A stretch of 64,000 bases of DNA from Sphingopyxis flava (GCF_900168005.1 NZ_FUYP01000011.1:60792-124791); one strand, 5' to 3'; positions 9,409-17,882 are shown, counted from the first letter of the stretch. The notes: generated by a model from the sequence alone, not told the origin. Translations and numbers: made by a program.

Positions 9409-9882
9409 ATGGGAGAATCTGGAGCTATGGAGATCAACGCTATTTCGAAAGGCGCCTGGGGGGCACTGGCGATCATCGCTTTGGGTATCGGCCTGCTGAT
9501 TGCGTACGAGAGCGCAACAGGTGCCCCCCAGGCTCGGGCGCAAGAAGCTTACGTCGCAGCGATCGCCAAGGTGAAATCCCGGAACCCGGATATCCCCGAC
9601 ATCGACGCGAAGCTCATAGCCGTCGGTGAGACCCCCGGCGGTGACTGCAACCTATTGCGCCCCACGCAATCTGACATTGAGTCCTACGCGACAAGGACAA
9701 GCATCCCGGTAGGGCGCGTCCCGGGATTTCTCCGCGAGACGTGCCTGAAGTCGTTTTCTCCCCTCACCCCGGAGGAGCGACAGGCACGGCGAATTCGGGA
9801 GGAACAGCGGGCTGAGGATATTCGGTCTCTTCGGAAGCACGCCTGGTGTGCCGAAAACGACATCGACTGTAGTCGGCTTTAG
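9409..9882 (+). CDS. Small membrane-anchored protein, opposite strand within the late operon
   Basis: 157 residues; a start at 9427 would give 151. One hydrophobic segment near residues 18-36 (GALAIIALGIGLLIAY) is followed by a polar domain with cysteines near the middle and end, suggesting a membrane anchor with an outside domain. It is the only plus-strand gene inside the minus-strand late region and occupies exactly the gap between a minor tail gene and the tape measure gene. This placement is typical of a moron or lysis-related gene. No family recognised. Confidence 0.6.
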   Translation: MGESGAMEINAISKGAWGALAIIALGIGLLIAYESATGAPQARAQEAYVAAIAKVKSRNPDIPDIDAKLIAVGETPGGDCNLLRPTQSDIESYATRTSIPVGRVPGFLRETCLKSFSPLTPEERQARRIREEQRAEDIRSLRKHAWCAENDIDCSRL

Positions 9883-9884
9883 GG

Positions 9885-10289
9885 TCAGGAATAGCCCGGG
9901 TTGCTCTCGATTAGCTGAATTTCGACAGCCCCGATCACACCGCCGCTATTGGGAATGCCAGCCGGGACCGTGACCGCCGCGGCGAACTTCACCACGAGAA
10001 GCCCAATGTGCGGATGCTCCCAGTTAAACTCTCGCCAGCGTTGGTGTGCCGCGTAGAATTGCTCGAGCCGGTGGGCGTTATGCTGTGGGTCCGTGTCAGG
10101 GTCGTACAGACCGTTTGCGTGCAGATACCACTTGAGACCGTGAAGGTTCACCTTGAATTTTCGCCGGTACGGCACTGAGGGCTTAGCTGAGAACTCCCAC
10201 CCGTTCATGGACGTGACCGCCACGGGTTCGGGCGGAACGGTTTCAGGCACCAATGTGCCCGTGCAGAACTCAAAGGTCTCAAGCGCCAT
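9885..10289 (-). CDS. Putative minor tail / tail completion protein
   Basis: 134 residues, no recognised domain. The sequence is Trp- and Tyr-rich in the middle (HGLKWYLHANGLYDPDTD) with a hydrophobic strand near residue 100. It lies between the major tail gene and the tape measure gene and is read in the late direction, so a tail role is likely from position only. It starts after a strong terminator and a late element, so it may have its own promoter. Confidence 0.6.
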   Translation of the reverse strand: MALETFEFCTGTLVPETVPPEPVAVTSMNGWEFSAKPSVPYRRKFKVNLHGLKWYLHANGLYDPDTDPQHNAHRLEQFYAAHQRWREFNWEHPHIGLLVVKFAAAVTVPAGIPNSGGVIGAVEIQLIESNPGYS

Positions 10290-10328
10290 GCTGAGCCTTT
10301 ATTCCCCGTCGCGCCGAGGACGCATACG

Positions 10329-10341
10329 AGAGGGTGAATTA
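10329..10341 (-). promoter_or_regulatory. Late element TAATTCACCCTCT
   Basis: Minus-strand TAATTCACCCTCT continues as CGTATG, nearly the same as the copy near 21341. It lies just after the major-tail terminator and about 45 nt before the start at 10289, an order expected of a promoter. Confidence 0.42.
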
Positions 10342-10374
10342 AAAGAGACCCCGAAGCTTTCGCTTCGGGGTCTC
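10341..10374 (-). terminator. Rho-independent terminator after the major tail gene
   Basis: A 13-bp perfect stem (10345-10357 with 10362-10374) with a 4-nt loop is followed on the minus strand by TTTT (10344-10341). It lies 20 nt after the stop codon of the major tail gene. Confidence 0.9.
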
Positions 10375-10393
10375 CCCACCGCCAGCCGAAGAA

Positions 10394-11236
10394 TCAGGCG
10401 CCGATATAAATATCGAAGAAGGCGCTCGTGCCGATATCAGCAAGACGATCGGTCGCCTCCGACGTCGACATGAGAAGCGGCATCAGTTCCCAAGGCATTC
10501 CGCCGTACTCGGTTTCCGAGAAGGAGAGCGAAAAGCCCTTCGAGACGCGGACCTTGGGCAGAACCACCGTGACCGGTCGATCGTACGAGTCCAGGGTGCC
10601 CGTAATTTTGACGCCGAAGAGATCATCCTGATCGATGTTCGGACGCAGGACGGGCAGAACCCAGACTTGTGACCCTACCGGGAAGCTCATGCCAGCCGGG
10701 ATGGCGTAGTTCGCCGCGATCGGAACCGTCCACGGCGACTCCGTGCCGGTGGCCGCACCGCTCGACTTGGTCGGGAAGACGTAGTCCTGATTGGGCGCAG
10801 GGCGCTGTACCAGAATAGTCGAACCCGACGGGATGTCACCGAGGGCAGTGATAGCCGAACCAGCCTCGCCCGGAACAGGGTTGCTGCCCAGAATCAGTTG
10901 AGTGGCCTCAGCAGCTGCTTCAGTGGTGAGAACGCCACGCTTCAGAGCTCCAATAGTGCCCGACATCGCCAGCGAGCGCGCGACGTTCTCGGCAGTAAAT
11001 TCATAGGAGGTGAACGAGATCGTCGGCTGGACGCTGGTGCGCCGCGACGCCACAGTTGCCTGCGAGACACCGTTGGTCAGCGAGATCATCGAGCTGTCGA
11101 GGGGCACGGCCACCTCTTTCACCATGCCCACGCTGTGGGCATCAGGCGTGAGGGCGTAAACGTCGGTGGTGAATGCGGGCGCCATCATCACGGTGGCGCT
11201 CGAGAGCATGAATGCGGATTTCTTTACGGCTGCCAC
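10394..11236 (-). CDS. Major tail tube protein (probable)
   Basis: 280 residues, start GTG at 11236 with GAAGGAG upstream. The protein is beta-rich, with few charged runs and a central proline/glycine-rich part, as in tail tube subunits. It has its own terminator, as expected of a highly expressed structural gene. Gene order is slightly unusual: the chaperone genes come before it, whereas in lambda the tube gene comes first. The call rests on size, composition and position. Confidence 0.65.
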   Translation of the reverse strand: MAAVKKSAFMLSSATVMMAPAFTTDVYALTPDAHSVGMVKEVAVPLDSSMISLTNGVSQATVASRRTSVQPTISFTSYEFTAENVARSLAMSGTIGALKRGVLTTEAAAEATQLILGSNPVPGEAGSAITALGDIPSGSTILVQRPAPNQDYVFPTKSSGAATGTESPWTVPIAANYAIPAGMSFPVGSQVWVLPVLRPNIDQDDLFGVKITGTLDSYDRPVTVVLPKVRVSKGFSLSFSETEYGGMPWELMPLLMSTSEATDRLADIGTSAFFDIYIGA

Positions 11237-11322
11237 AGGAGGGCTCCTTCTTCGCGATAAAACTCGGAAGGAACAGTGGCGCCCGTGCCCCGACTATGGA
11301 ATCTTCGCCTCCTGCACCGCCC

Positions 11323-11987
11323 TCAACCAACCCGGGCCAATGACTTAATCATCGCGATGTCACCTTCGAGTGACCCCGTATTGATCTTGCTGACCTCTTC
11401 CTCTTGCTTCTTGCCCCCCAGCACTGCCGAGACAATCTCAGCGAAGCCGGCGTAAGTGCAGAGCTGAAGTGAGGATAACTCGCCGTACTTCAGCTGAACC
11501 TTTTTCGAGAGCTCCCAATAGGAGAGCGTCCAGTAGAGCTCTTCAAGGTCGCCTTCGACTAGTCCGAAGGCCCAGCAGACCGCGTCGTCGAAGCTGAGGC
11601 TGGAGAACCAGCCGTAGAGGGGTTCGATAGCCCCAACGCGTTCCCGAACTCCTTCGCTTGGCGGGACGTGGTGCCCGCCGAGGTGCCGAAAAAATACAGG
11701 AGATGCTCCATGACCCATTCGAGGAGACGGAGCACTTCGGACGGGTCAATCTCGTCGATCTCTTCAACCGAGATGAGCTCCTCCTCCGACGTCACGACAC
11801 CCTTCTTCTCCGTCAGGGCGCGGCGCACGATGTAATCTCGGATGCTGGGATCGCTCACCACATCATTGATCGCAGTGCTGAAGTCCGGAACAAGGCGCTG
11901 GATGTCCTGGCTCAGACCATAGGTCCACTTGATCTTGCGAGCATCCCCGCCGATCTTGATTTCGATTGATAGTTCAGGCCGCTGCAC
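11323..11987 (-). CDS. Tail assembly chaperone, frameshifted fusion (lambda gpGT-like)
   Basis: The G-like frame (11559-11987) and a second open frame (11323-11718) overlap by 160 nt in the -1 relation. A slippery T TTT TTC heptamer sits in the right zero-frame phase in the overlap. Slipping there joins about 98 residues of the G-like protein to a T domain of about 115 residues (starting RHLGGHHVPP, later FSSLSFDDAVCWAFGL). Such G/GT pairs are known chaperones that hold the tape measure protein while the tube assembles around it. Coordinates given span both frames. Confidence 0.8.
11559..11987 (-). CDS. Tail assembly chaperone (lambda gpG-like), unshifted form
   Basis: 142 residues. The N-terminal half is an ordered acidic domain, and the last ~40 residues, read in the zero frame past the slip site, are Ser/Thr/Ala-rich and probably unstructured. 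That is usual for the short form of these chaperones. It starts inside the end of the small ribbon-helix-helix gene (overlap 11974-11987). Confidence 0.8.
   Translation of the reverse strand: MQRPELSIEIKIGGDARKIKWTYGLSQDIQRLVPDFSTAINDVVSDPSIRDYIVRRALTEKKGVVTSEEELISVEEIDEIDPSEVLRLLEWVMEHLLYFFGTSAGTTSRQAKEFGNALGLSNPSTAGSPASASTTRSAGPSD
11688..11694 (-). other. Slippery heptamer for -1 frameshift (T TTT TTC)
   Basis: On the minus strand the G-like reading frame is TAT TTT TTC GGC. The heptamer T TTT TTC fits the X XXY YYZ rule, and slipping by -1 gives TTT TTT CGG, which enters the second frame. It is placed about 130 nt before the zero-frame stop. Confidence 0.8.
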
Positions 11988-12174
11988 GTTCGATCTCCGT
12001 ATTTACGAGCCGCTGAAGCAGGCTCATCAGGCTTTCCCGTTCACCCAGCCCAAGAAGAATGAGCCGGTTAACAGTCGCGTTGACATCGGTGCCTTCGGAT
12101 TGGGCTATCTGTCCGAGCCGGAGATACAGGTCGATTGGTACTCGAACCGTGAAACTGCGCTTTTCGGGGTTCAT
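11974..12174 (-). CDS. Small ribbon-helix-helix (Arc/CopG-like) protein
   Basis: 66 residues. A short beta strand KRSFTVRVPIDLYLRL leads into two helices, the layout of MetJ/Arc/CopG DNA-binding proteins, which bind DNA as dimers and usually repress. It lies within the tail genes and overlaps the chaperone gene by 14 nt. It could be a late-gene regulator; structural use of the fold cannot be excluded. Confidence 0.65.
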   Translation of the reverse strand: MNPEKRSFTVRVPIDLYLRLGQIAQSEGTDVNATVNRLILLGLGERESLMSLLQRLVNTEIERAAA

Positions 12175-12240
12175 TGGACCTCGCGGTGGTTGTCGGTGGT
12201 GGCGCAGGTCTATGTCTGTGATCCGGGTTGGGCCATTCTC

Positions 12241-12252
12241 GGGGGTGAATTA
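12241..12252 (-). promoter_or_regulatory. Late element TAATTCACCCCC
   Basis: Minus-strand TAATTCACCCCC, whose TAA is the stop codon of the 12250-13074 gene. The next gene start (12174) is about 67 nt further on, the largest spacing among the copies. Confidence 0.38.
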
Positions 12253-13074
12253 CCTGATCCGAGCTCCGAGCCCAGTCTGCACACGCCTCTGGACGGCGTA
12301 AGGGATCGCCTTCGTCAGGACAAAGTTGAGAAAAGGCTCGAGGGTAGGCCGATACGGCGCGGCGGGCGGACCACCCAGCCGATAGGCCAGTTCTTCATAT
12401 CCCGCTGCGGCCACTGCAGCGGGAATTCCTCCTTTGGTGTAGGACTGGAGCATCGCCGGGGTGATTTTCTCGAGGGCCGCGACCTCAACCGAGCCAATGT
12501 GAATGCGAATGGCCTTGGGGTCCTGCCCTTCCTTTGCCACCGGCCGGTAACGGAGCCCCCCCAAGTTCGGGGCTACCGCCCCGCCAAAGCCAGGGCTCTT
12601 TCCTGAGCGTACGGACACCTTGATGGGGCCGAAGATCTCGGTCCACATTTCTCCCTTGCTGAGCATCGAGGCCATGTGGTGCGTCCACCCCTCGAACCAG
12701 CGGGTGTGCCCGAGATGCCGCTCCTTGCGGGCGAGATATTTCGGACTGCGCGGTTTCCAGACTATCCCCTGACTTGGGACGGTCCGGGGGCCTCCCTCCG
12801 TCATGGCCTGCAGCCCGCCCACGCTCATACCGCGCTCATGTCCAATGACAATTCGCCGATAACGCGCCGCGGCATTCGCAATCTCGGCCCGGACATCAAG
12901 GCCGACTCGTTTCTGGATGTCCCGGACCAGAATTTCGCGATACCCGTCGGCATATCCGAATGCGACGTTCTGGATGATCGTCGACGCAGCGGTGGCTGCC
13001 CAGCGCTTCGTTGTGCGCGCGGACGACCCCCCGGTAGCGAGGTTAAAGAATAACCTGAGCCGAATGTCAGCCAT
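12250..13074 (-). CDS. Phage structural protein, tail or neck (unknown)
   Basis: 274 residues, basic at the N-terminus, with many Arg and Gly. No family recognised. It lies between the probable tail terminator gene and the chaperones and overlaps the former by 8 nt, so a neck or tail completion role is likely from order only. Confidence 0.6.
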   Translation of the reverse strand: MADIRLRLFFNLATGGSSARTTKRWAATAASTIIQNVAFGYADGYREILVRDIQKRVGLDVRAEIANAAARYRRIVIGHERGMSVGGLQAMTEGGPRTVPSQGIVWKPRSPKYLARKERHLGHTRWFEGWTHHMASMLSKGEMWTEIFGPIKVSVRSGKSPGFGGAVAPNLGGLRYRPVAKEGQDPKAIRIHIGSVEVAALEKITPAMLQSYTKGGIPAAVAAAGYEELAYRLGGPPAAPYRPTLEPFLNFVLTKAIPYAVQRRVQTGLGARIR

Positions 13075-13504
13075 CGTTGGCGGTTCGCTTCAGTTCAATG
13101 GAGGCCGTCCGGTAATTGCGCAGCATCGTCTGTGCCATCGGGGCGATCTCAAAGTCGGTGACAACGAGTTGATTATCCTCGTCTCCCGTCTCGGGGTCGC
13201 GAAGCGGAACGCGCTGCTTCTCCCCGAACCAGGCGTGGATGCCGTCGAGGATTTCCGCCTCGCGGAGAAGGAGCGTGTCCTGATAGGACGATAGGGAGAT
13301 CGAAAAGCGAACGATCCATAGACCACTGTTTTCGTGGAAGTTGAACCCATCGACCCCCAAGAGGATGTTCTTGGGCAGCTTGTCCTCTTCACCGCGGGCT
13401 TCCCAAACGTGATAGGTAATGCCGAAAGCACCAGAAGCGTTCAGCTCCTCGATCATGTCGGACACGTGGCGCACGAGCGACTTGTAGATGCGTGAAATAA
13501 TCAT
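13067..13504 (-). CDS. Tail terminator-like protein (probable)
   Basis: 145 residues with a mixed alpha/beta pattern: an N-terminal helix, then strands and a helix-strand end (MAQTMLRNYRTASIELKR). Size and place, after the head completion gene and before the tube gene, match lambda gpU-type tail terminators. The assignment is positional. Confidence 0.55.
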   Translation of the reverse strand: MIISRIYKSLVRHVSDMIEELNASGAFGITYHVWEARGEEDKLPKNILLGVDGFNFHENSGLWIVRFSISLSSYQDTLLLREAEILDGIHAWFGEKQRVPLRDPETGDEDNQLVVTDFEIAPMAQTMLRNYRTASIELKRTANDG

Positions 13505-14055
13505 GACTGAAGGAACCCGATGCGCAGGCCCAACTGGACGTCGGACCGGATGACTTCGTATTCGTCGAGCAGATCGTCCGACTTGACGTCCGCCCCTGTA
13601 ATGAACCGTGCACGCTCGAACGAAGTGTTCATGCGCCGCTCGTTCTCCTCGCGGTCGGTCGGCTCAATGCCGACCCAGATCTGGCCGAGGTTCTCGATCG
13701 GGCCGTCAGTCTTCTGCTTGGTGACGGGGTCGGTGATCTTCGTCCGTCGGCGCCAGGTGACCAAATGTGTCGCACGGAAGAGCCGGTAGCTGTCCCACAG
13801 CACCCCCTGAGCGTGCTCCGCGGGGCCGTTATCGCCCACGATGTATGTCTCGCCCGCCTTCGTCCGAATGACCATCCCCAGTCGCACCGGAGAGGGGTGG
13901 CGGGTGCGGAGCACATGACGGGGCGAGACGAAGATATAGGAAGGCACCTGCGTCTGGTCGGTCTCACTGATGATCCCGCGCAGCGTCCCGCTACCCCCGA
14001 CGAGGACCTGCAGATTCGTCAAAAAGCGGTCGGTGACCGAGGCGAGACTAACCAC
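13501..14055 (-). CDS. Head closure / head-tail joining protein (probable)
   Basis: 184 residues, beta-rich (RLGMVIRTKAGETYIVGDNG), overlapping both neighbours by 4-8 nt. In siphophages the gene between connector and tail terminator is usually the head closure protein. No family signature was seen, so the call is from order. Confidence 0.5.
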   Translation of the reverse strand: MVSLASVTDRFLTNLQVLVGGSGTLRGIISETDQTQVPSYIFVSPRHVLRTRHPSPVRLGMVIRTKAGETYIVGDNGPAEHAQGVLWDSYRLFRATHLVTWRRRTKITDPVTKQKTDGPIENLGQIWVGIEPTDREENERRMNTSFERARFITGADVKSDDLLDEYEVIRSDVQLGLRIGFLQS

Positions 14056-14734
14056 TGAAATCGTCCGAGATGGTGGCGAGTACGAAGAGAGGTCCGCCGC
14101 CGGCCCCCCCCGCCTCTGTCGGGTTCAAGAGGTCAGTCGCGCGCGCAACCTGCGCCTGCAGCTTGGCGCGCAGCTTATCCCAGTCGATCGACCCGCGCTG
14201 ATACTCGTTCGTTCCGCTGCTCTCCATCTTGGCAATCCGAATCTGCAGCGTGTCGAGCACGGCGAGAGCCGCCAGCGCCTCAATGCCGTCGGCAATAAGG
14301 TGGGCTTCGGCAGTCTCGAGATTCTCGTAGGCCGTCACCGGGCCGAGGGATCCCATCTCCCAATAGGCGCCGATCAGATCGACCTCATCATCCGGCAAGT
14401 CCTGAGGCCCGACGCCCAGCTTCTCCCGCGCACCACGGGGGCTCACCGGAAAGGGCACACGCCCCTCAACGGTATATTCGACGCGGCCGGAGCGAATGTC
14501 CCCGCCGACCGTGTAGGTCCAGGCCAGCTCGCGGACGTTGCGAAGCGTCCCGGTCGAAAGCTGGTTATACGTTCCAGCAACCACAAGCACCGCCGAAACG
14601 GCGCCGTCTTCAGGGGTGATCGCCCCAGTGGCAACTTCCGTTCCGTCCAAACGATAGAGCGCCCACGAGATATCCCCGTCAGGCGCTCCGTCGTCGAACG
14701 TCACGAGCTGCGAAAAATCGAGCCCGGCGCGCAT
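14048..14734 (-). CDS. Head-tail connector protein (probable)
   Basis: 228 residues. The N-terminal 90 residues form a beta domain. The C-terminal part, from about residue 100 (LGVGPQDLPDDEVDLIGAYW), is helical with the DDEVD...A...A spacing seen in gp6/gp15-type head-tail connectors. It lies downstream of the capsid genes. Confidence 0.5.
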   Translation of the reverse strand: MRAGLDFSQLVTFDDGAPDGDISWALYRLDGTEVATGAITPEDGAVSAVLVVAGTYNQLSTGTLRNVRELAWTYTVGGDIRSGRVEYTVEGRVPFPVSPRGAREKLGVGPQDLPDDEVDLIGAYWEMGSLGPVTAYENLETAEAHLIADGIEALAALAVLDTLQIRIAKMESSGTNEYQRGSIDWDKLRAKLQAQVARATDLLNPTEAGGAGGGPLFVLATISDDFSG

Positions 14735-14742
14735 GATCTACC

Positions 14743-14988
14743 TTACTTCTTCGAGGCCGTCCCCGAGGTCGGACCGTTGGACTTGCCCTTGTCCTTATCG
14801 GCGACAGGCTCAGCCTCTTCCTTGGCCGCCTTCTTGTCGCTGACCTCTTCAAGCCGACCCTCACTAAGCGCGTGCTTGATATACTCCGTCAGGTGGACGG
14901 ACTTCTCTTCGCCGGGCGAGATAGTTTGGCCGCCGAAGACATCGTGGACCAGAAACGAACCCGTGGTTTTCACCGTGATCTTCATCAT
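14743..14988 (-). CDS. Small structural-region protein with a Lys-rich tail
   Basis: 81 residues: a compact N-terminal beta segment of about 50 residues, then a low-complexity Lys/Ala/Glu/Ser tail. It lies immediately after the capsid gene and terminator. Similar small genes in this position are common in siphophages; function unknown. Confidence 0.6.
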   Translation of the reverse strand: MMKITVKTTGSFLVHDVFGGQTISPGEEKSVHLTEYIKHALSEGRLEEVSDKKAAKEEAEPVADKDKGKSNGPTSGTASKK

Positions 14989-15000
14989 AGCTCTCCGAAT

Positions 15001-15024
15001 TGAGGGGGTCCGAAGACCCCCTCA
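15001..15024 (-). terminator. Hairpin terminator after the major capsid gene
   Basis: A 10-bp perfect GC-rich stem closes a UUCG tetraloop when read on the minus strand. It begins 3 nt after the capsid stop codon. There is no long T run, so it may attenuate transcription or protect the 3' end of the capsid message. Confidence 0.75.
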
Positions 15025-15027
15025 GAA

Positions 15028-16236
15028 TTAGGCCTGGTCGAGGTTCAGGACCGAGCGGGTGTCGCCGAAGACCAGGCGGTAGCCCTTGTTCTCGGTCTTC
15101 ACGAACTTCACCTTCTGGTTCTCGATCGCCCGGGTCGATTCCTCGATATCCGAGCCGTTCTCGACCAGCTCTTCGAGCGTCTCGTTCTTGATGAAGCCAA
15201 CCAGCTTCGCGGCCGGGGCCGTGGACGAGAGCGCGAAGTCGACGTTGAAGTCGAAGCGCGGGTTACGGATCGCAACGTCGACGCCCGCCTTGCGGAGGAT
15301 GTCACCCTGCGACATGCCGGCATCTGCAGTCGGCTTCGCGAACATGCGCAGCCACTCGAGATACATGTCGTAGTTGCCGAGGACCGTGTCGACGGGAACG
15401 CCAGCCTTGGCGCGGCTCACGAGCCAAGCGAGGAAGATGTTCCAGTCGAGGCGACCGGTCTTGGGGACCGGCTGGCCGTCCGTGGGCATCGTCGCAGCAA
15501 GCGTGGTCGCATTGACCACGGGGGCCGCAGCGTTGACGCCGTCACCATTGATGAGCAGCCCAGTGGCGATCGCCACCTCGCCGATCTCGACTTCACGCTG
15601 CATGCGCGCGGCGTAGGGCGTCACGATGTCGAGGCTCGCCCGACGCTCGAATTCGTAGGTGAATTCGAAACCGCCACCGAACTTGTAGAACTTGACGCCC
15701 TTCTCAGTCGTGCGGATCGAGCGGATCGGAATGCGAGCGCCCTCGGCGATGACTCCGGTCTGCTGATACTCAGCAGCGTCATCATCGACCACGGTCGTGA
15801 TCATCTCGTTGCCCGAGATACCGCGCGACTGCGCGATGATCGGAGCGATCGACTCGATGTTGTCCTGACGGTACTTCCACTGCAGGATCGCGTCGATCAC
15901 GGGCGGGAACATCGCGCGGGTGCCGGGATAGGTCTGGAACGTATCCGCAGCGGCCTGCAGGAGGATGCCGTTGGCGTAGTCGTCACGGATCGGCAGGCCG
16001 AGGTGCGCGAGCGCAGCCTCGAAGCCATTCAGCTTCGAGCCCTTGTAATCGCCCTTTTCAGTGTCGATCGCGAGCGTCAGATAGTCAGGCAGACTGATCT
16101 TCAGCGACTTCGCCGCCTGCACGAGGTTCTGACCAGCGCGGATGCTGTCGGCCATGTTCTCGCTGAGAACGTCCGCGAGCAGGACTTCGGCCGGCTGGCG
16201 ATTACGGGCCAGTTCGATGAGATTTGCGGGCTTCAC
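15028..16236 (-). CDS. Major capsid protein (HK97 fold)
   Basis: 402 residues. The N-terminal part is helical (about 1-120), followed by segments typical of HK97-fold coat proteins: a long E-loop-like stretch around 165-200 (EGARIPIRSIRTTEKG) and a P/A-domain pattern with a late FVKTENKGYRLVFGDTRSVL end. It lies next to the decoration and protease/scaffold genes and has its own terminator. Confidence 0.85.
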   Translation of the reverse strand: MKPANLIELARNRQPAEVLLADVLSENMADSIRAGQNLVQAAKSLKISLPDYLTLAIDTEKGDYKGSKLNGFEAALAHLGLPIRDDYANGILLQAAADTFQTYPGTRAMFPPVIDAILQWKYRQDNIESIAPIIAQSRGISGNEMITTVVDDDAAEYQQTGVIAEGARIPIRSIRTTEKGVKFYKFGGGFEFTYEFERRASLDIVTPYAARMQREVEIGEVAIATGLLINGDGVNAAAPVVNATTLAATMPTDGQPVPKTGRLDWNIFLAWLVSRAKAGVPVDTVLGNYDMYLEWLRMFAKPTADAGMSQGDILRKAGVDVAIRNPRFDFNVDFALSSTAPAAKLVGFIKNETLEELVENGSDIEESTRAIENQKVKFVKTENKGYRLVFGDTRSVLNLDQA

Positions 16237-16250
16237 TGTCGTGCTCCTTG

Positions 16251-16673
16251 TTAGAACTTTTCGACGATCACGAAGTCGGTGCCGACTTCGATCACGGTGT
16301 TGACGTTTTGGTCGGGGGTCTTGCTGGTGCCGTCCTCGAGCGCCTTGACCTCTCCGGCCCCGGCACCGACCACGGTGTCGCCGAGCCCAGGGACTTCGTT
16401 CCCGGCAAGGCCGTCCTTGACGGGAAGCTTAGTGCGGAACTTGCGCGAGACGGCGCCGACCAGGAGGCCGTTGCCGCGGTCCTCGAAGGTCTCGAGACGG
16501 CCGAAGACGGCGGCGTCATCAGTCGCCAGCTTCACCTTGCCGGCTGCGCTCGTGTCGAGCTCGACGGCCTTGCCCACGTCGGCGGCAGTCGTGCCCGCGG
16601 CCAGCGCGTAGGTGAAAACGAAATCCTCGAACGAGAACGTGTAGTTGACGACGCTGTTGGGGTTGTACGCCAC
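16251..16673 (-). CDS. Capsid decoration / stabilisation protein
   Basis: 140 residues, Gly/Val/Ala-rich beta protein, between protease and capsid genes. In this slot phages usually encode a head decoration protein. The strong ribosome binding site GAAGGAAGG upstream suggests high expression. Confidence 0.65.
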   Translation of the reverse strand: MAYNPNSVVNYTFSFEDFVFTYALAAGTTAADVGKAVELDTSAAGKVKLATDDAAVFGRLETFEDRGNGLLVGAVSRKFRTKLPVKDGLAGNEVPGLGDTVVGAGAGEVKALEDGTSKTPDQNVNTVIEVGTDFVIVEKF

Positions 16674-16691
16674 GGGTCGGTCCTTCCTTCT

Positions 16692-17855
16692 TTAAAGCTT
16701 GCGATTGGTGTAGGCACTGGCGACAAGCTTCCGCTCGTCTTCGCCTTCACCGGTCTTGGTCGGGTTCGAGACGCCGCCCACGGGGAGGATCGCCGTCAGA
16801 TCGGAGGTGTGCTCCTTGATCTGCTTCTCGAGATCGGCAACGGTCGACGGCAGGTCTTCGGCCTTGGGCGCTTCCTTGCCCGCGGCGACGAGAACCTTGC
16901 TCAGAACCGACTGCAGGAAGGTCACCGCCGCGGTGGCCTCGTCCGCCTTCGAGTCCGCCCGAGCCTTCTCGAGATCGGCCTGAGCCGTCTCAAGCTGCGC
17001 GGTCAGTTCCGTAACCTTGGTGTTGGCGGAATCACGTTCGCTGGTCAGCGTCGTGATCGTCGCGTCGGCTGCTTCCTTCGCGGCCTTCAGGATCTTCACG
17101 TCCGCCTTGGCTTCCGAGAGTTCCGTGACCAGCGCGGTTGGATCAAAATTGCTCACAGGGTCTTCTCCTCTGGACGCCTGGACAATCAGGCGATCCTTGA
17201 AATCTGCGTGCGCCGCGAGGCGCATCGACGATGCGGGCTGCAACTTAGAATCGGACTTGCCGATGATGCGCGGCTGATCGGCTGCACCGCGCGCAACCAG
17301 GCTGACCTCGATGAAGTCGGAAAGGCCGATGAGGTCGGCGTGAACGCCGTCTTCGCCAATGGTGTGGCCGTTGGCGCAGGTGCGGTCGAAGAAGTTGTCG
17401 TACTGGGCGCCAGGCCCGAGATAGTCCCAGCCGCACTCCGAGCAGAGGAACTGGGTCGGGAAGAACGACACCGAGACCTCGTCGAGCGAACCGGCATTGA
17501 GCTTGGCAATCAGGCGGCCCTCGGTCGGGTCCAGATAGAAGAGGACGCGAAGCTCGATGTCGTTGACACCGTTGAAGACCAGCTCGGCGTCAAAGACACG
17601 TCCCTTGGGCTCGCCGCTCAGCTGGTGGTCCGAGATCAGGGGCAGATGCCCGCCATTCTTGATGTGATCCGCCATCTGACGGAGCGTGACCGGAGCCACG
17701 ACCGCGCGCTCGTGGAGCGTACCGTCCTTGCCCGTCAGCGGCTTCGTGTTGAGCGCGATGGCTTCAAAGACGGCAAAGTTGGTCGGATCGACATCCTGGC
17801 CGACCCGGTCCTTGATGAGCTGCGCGAGCTCGGGTGTCATCGGAAGCTGTTTCAC
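16692..17855 (-). CDS. Prohead protease fused to scaffold, with zinc-ribbon insert
   Basis: 387 residues. Residues 1-200 look like a herpesvirus/HK97-type prohead protease: candidate His77 in LISDHQLS, Ser near 128-130 in GSLDEVSVSF, and the typical strand FIEVSLVARGAADQ at 181-194. A metal-binding insert lies at 138-164 (CSEC then TCANGH). Residues 230-340 are a long Ala/Glu/Lys coiled coil, as in scaffolds, and the C-terminus is short and basic. It should direct prohead assembly and then cut itself and the capsid protein. Confidence 0.85.
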   Translation of the reverse strand: MKQLPMTPELAQLIKDRVGQDVDPTNFAVFEAIALNTKPLTGKDGTLHERAVVAPVTLRQMADHIKNGGHLPLISDHQLSGEPKGRVFDAELVFNGVNDIELRVLFYLDPTEGRLIAKLNAGSLDEVSVSFFPTQFLCSECGWDYLGPGAQYDNFFDRTCANGHTIGEDGVHADLIGLSDFIEVSLVARGAADQPRIIGKSDSKLQPASSMRLAAHADFKDRLIVQASRGEDPVSNFDPTALVTELSEAKADVKILKAAKEAADATITTLTSERDSANTKVTELTAQLETAQADLEKARADSKADEATAAVTFLQSVLSKVLVAAGKEAPKAEDLPSTVADLEKQIKEHTSDLTAILPVGGVSNPTKTGEGEDERKLVASAYTNRKL

Positions 17856-17882
17856 TCCGCAGGCTATGCGGAGGCGACGACT

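Noticed and set aside
13970..15031. Plus-strand open frame of 353 residues
   Set aside because: Antisense of the connector and neighbouring head genes; no ribosome binding site or domain.
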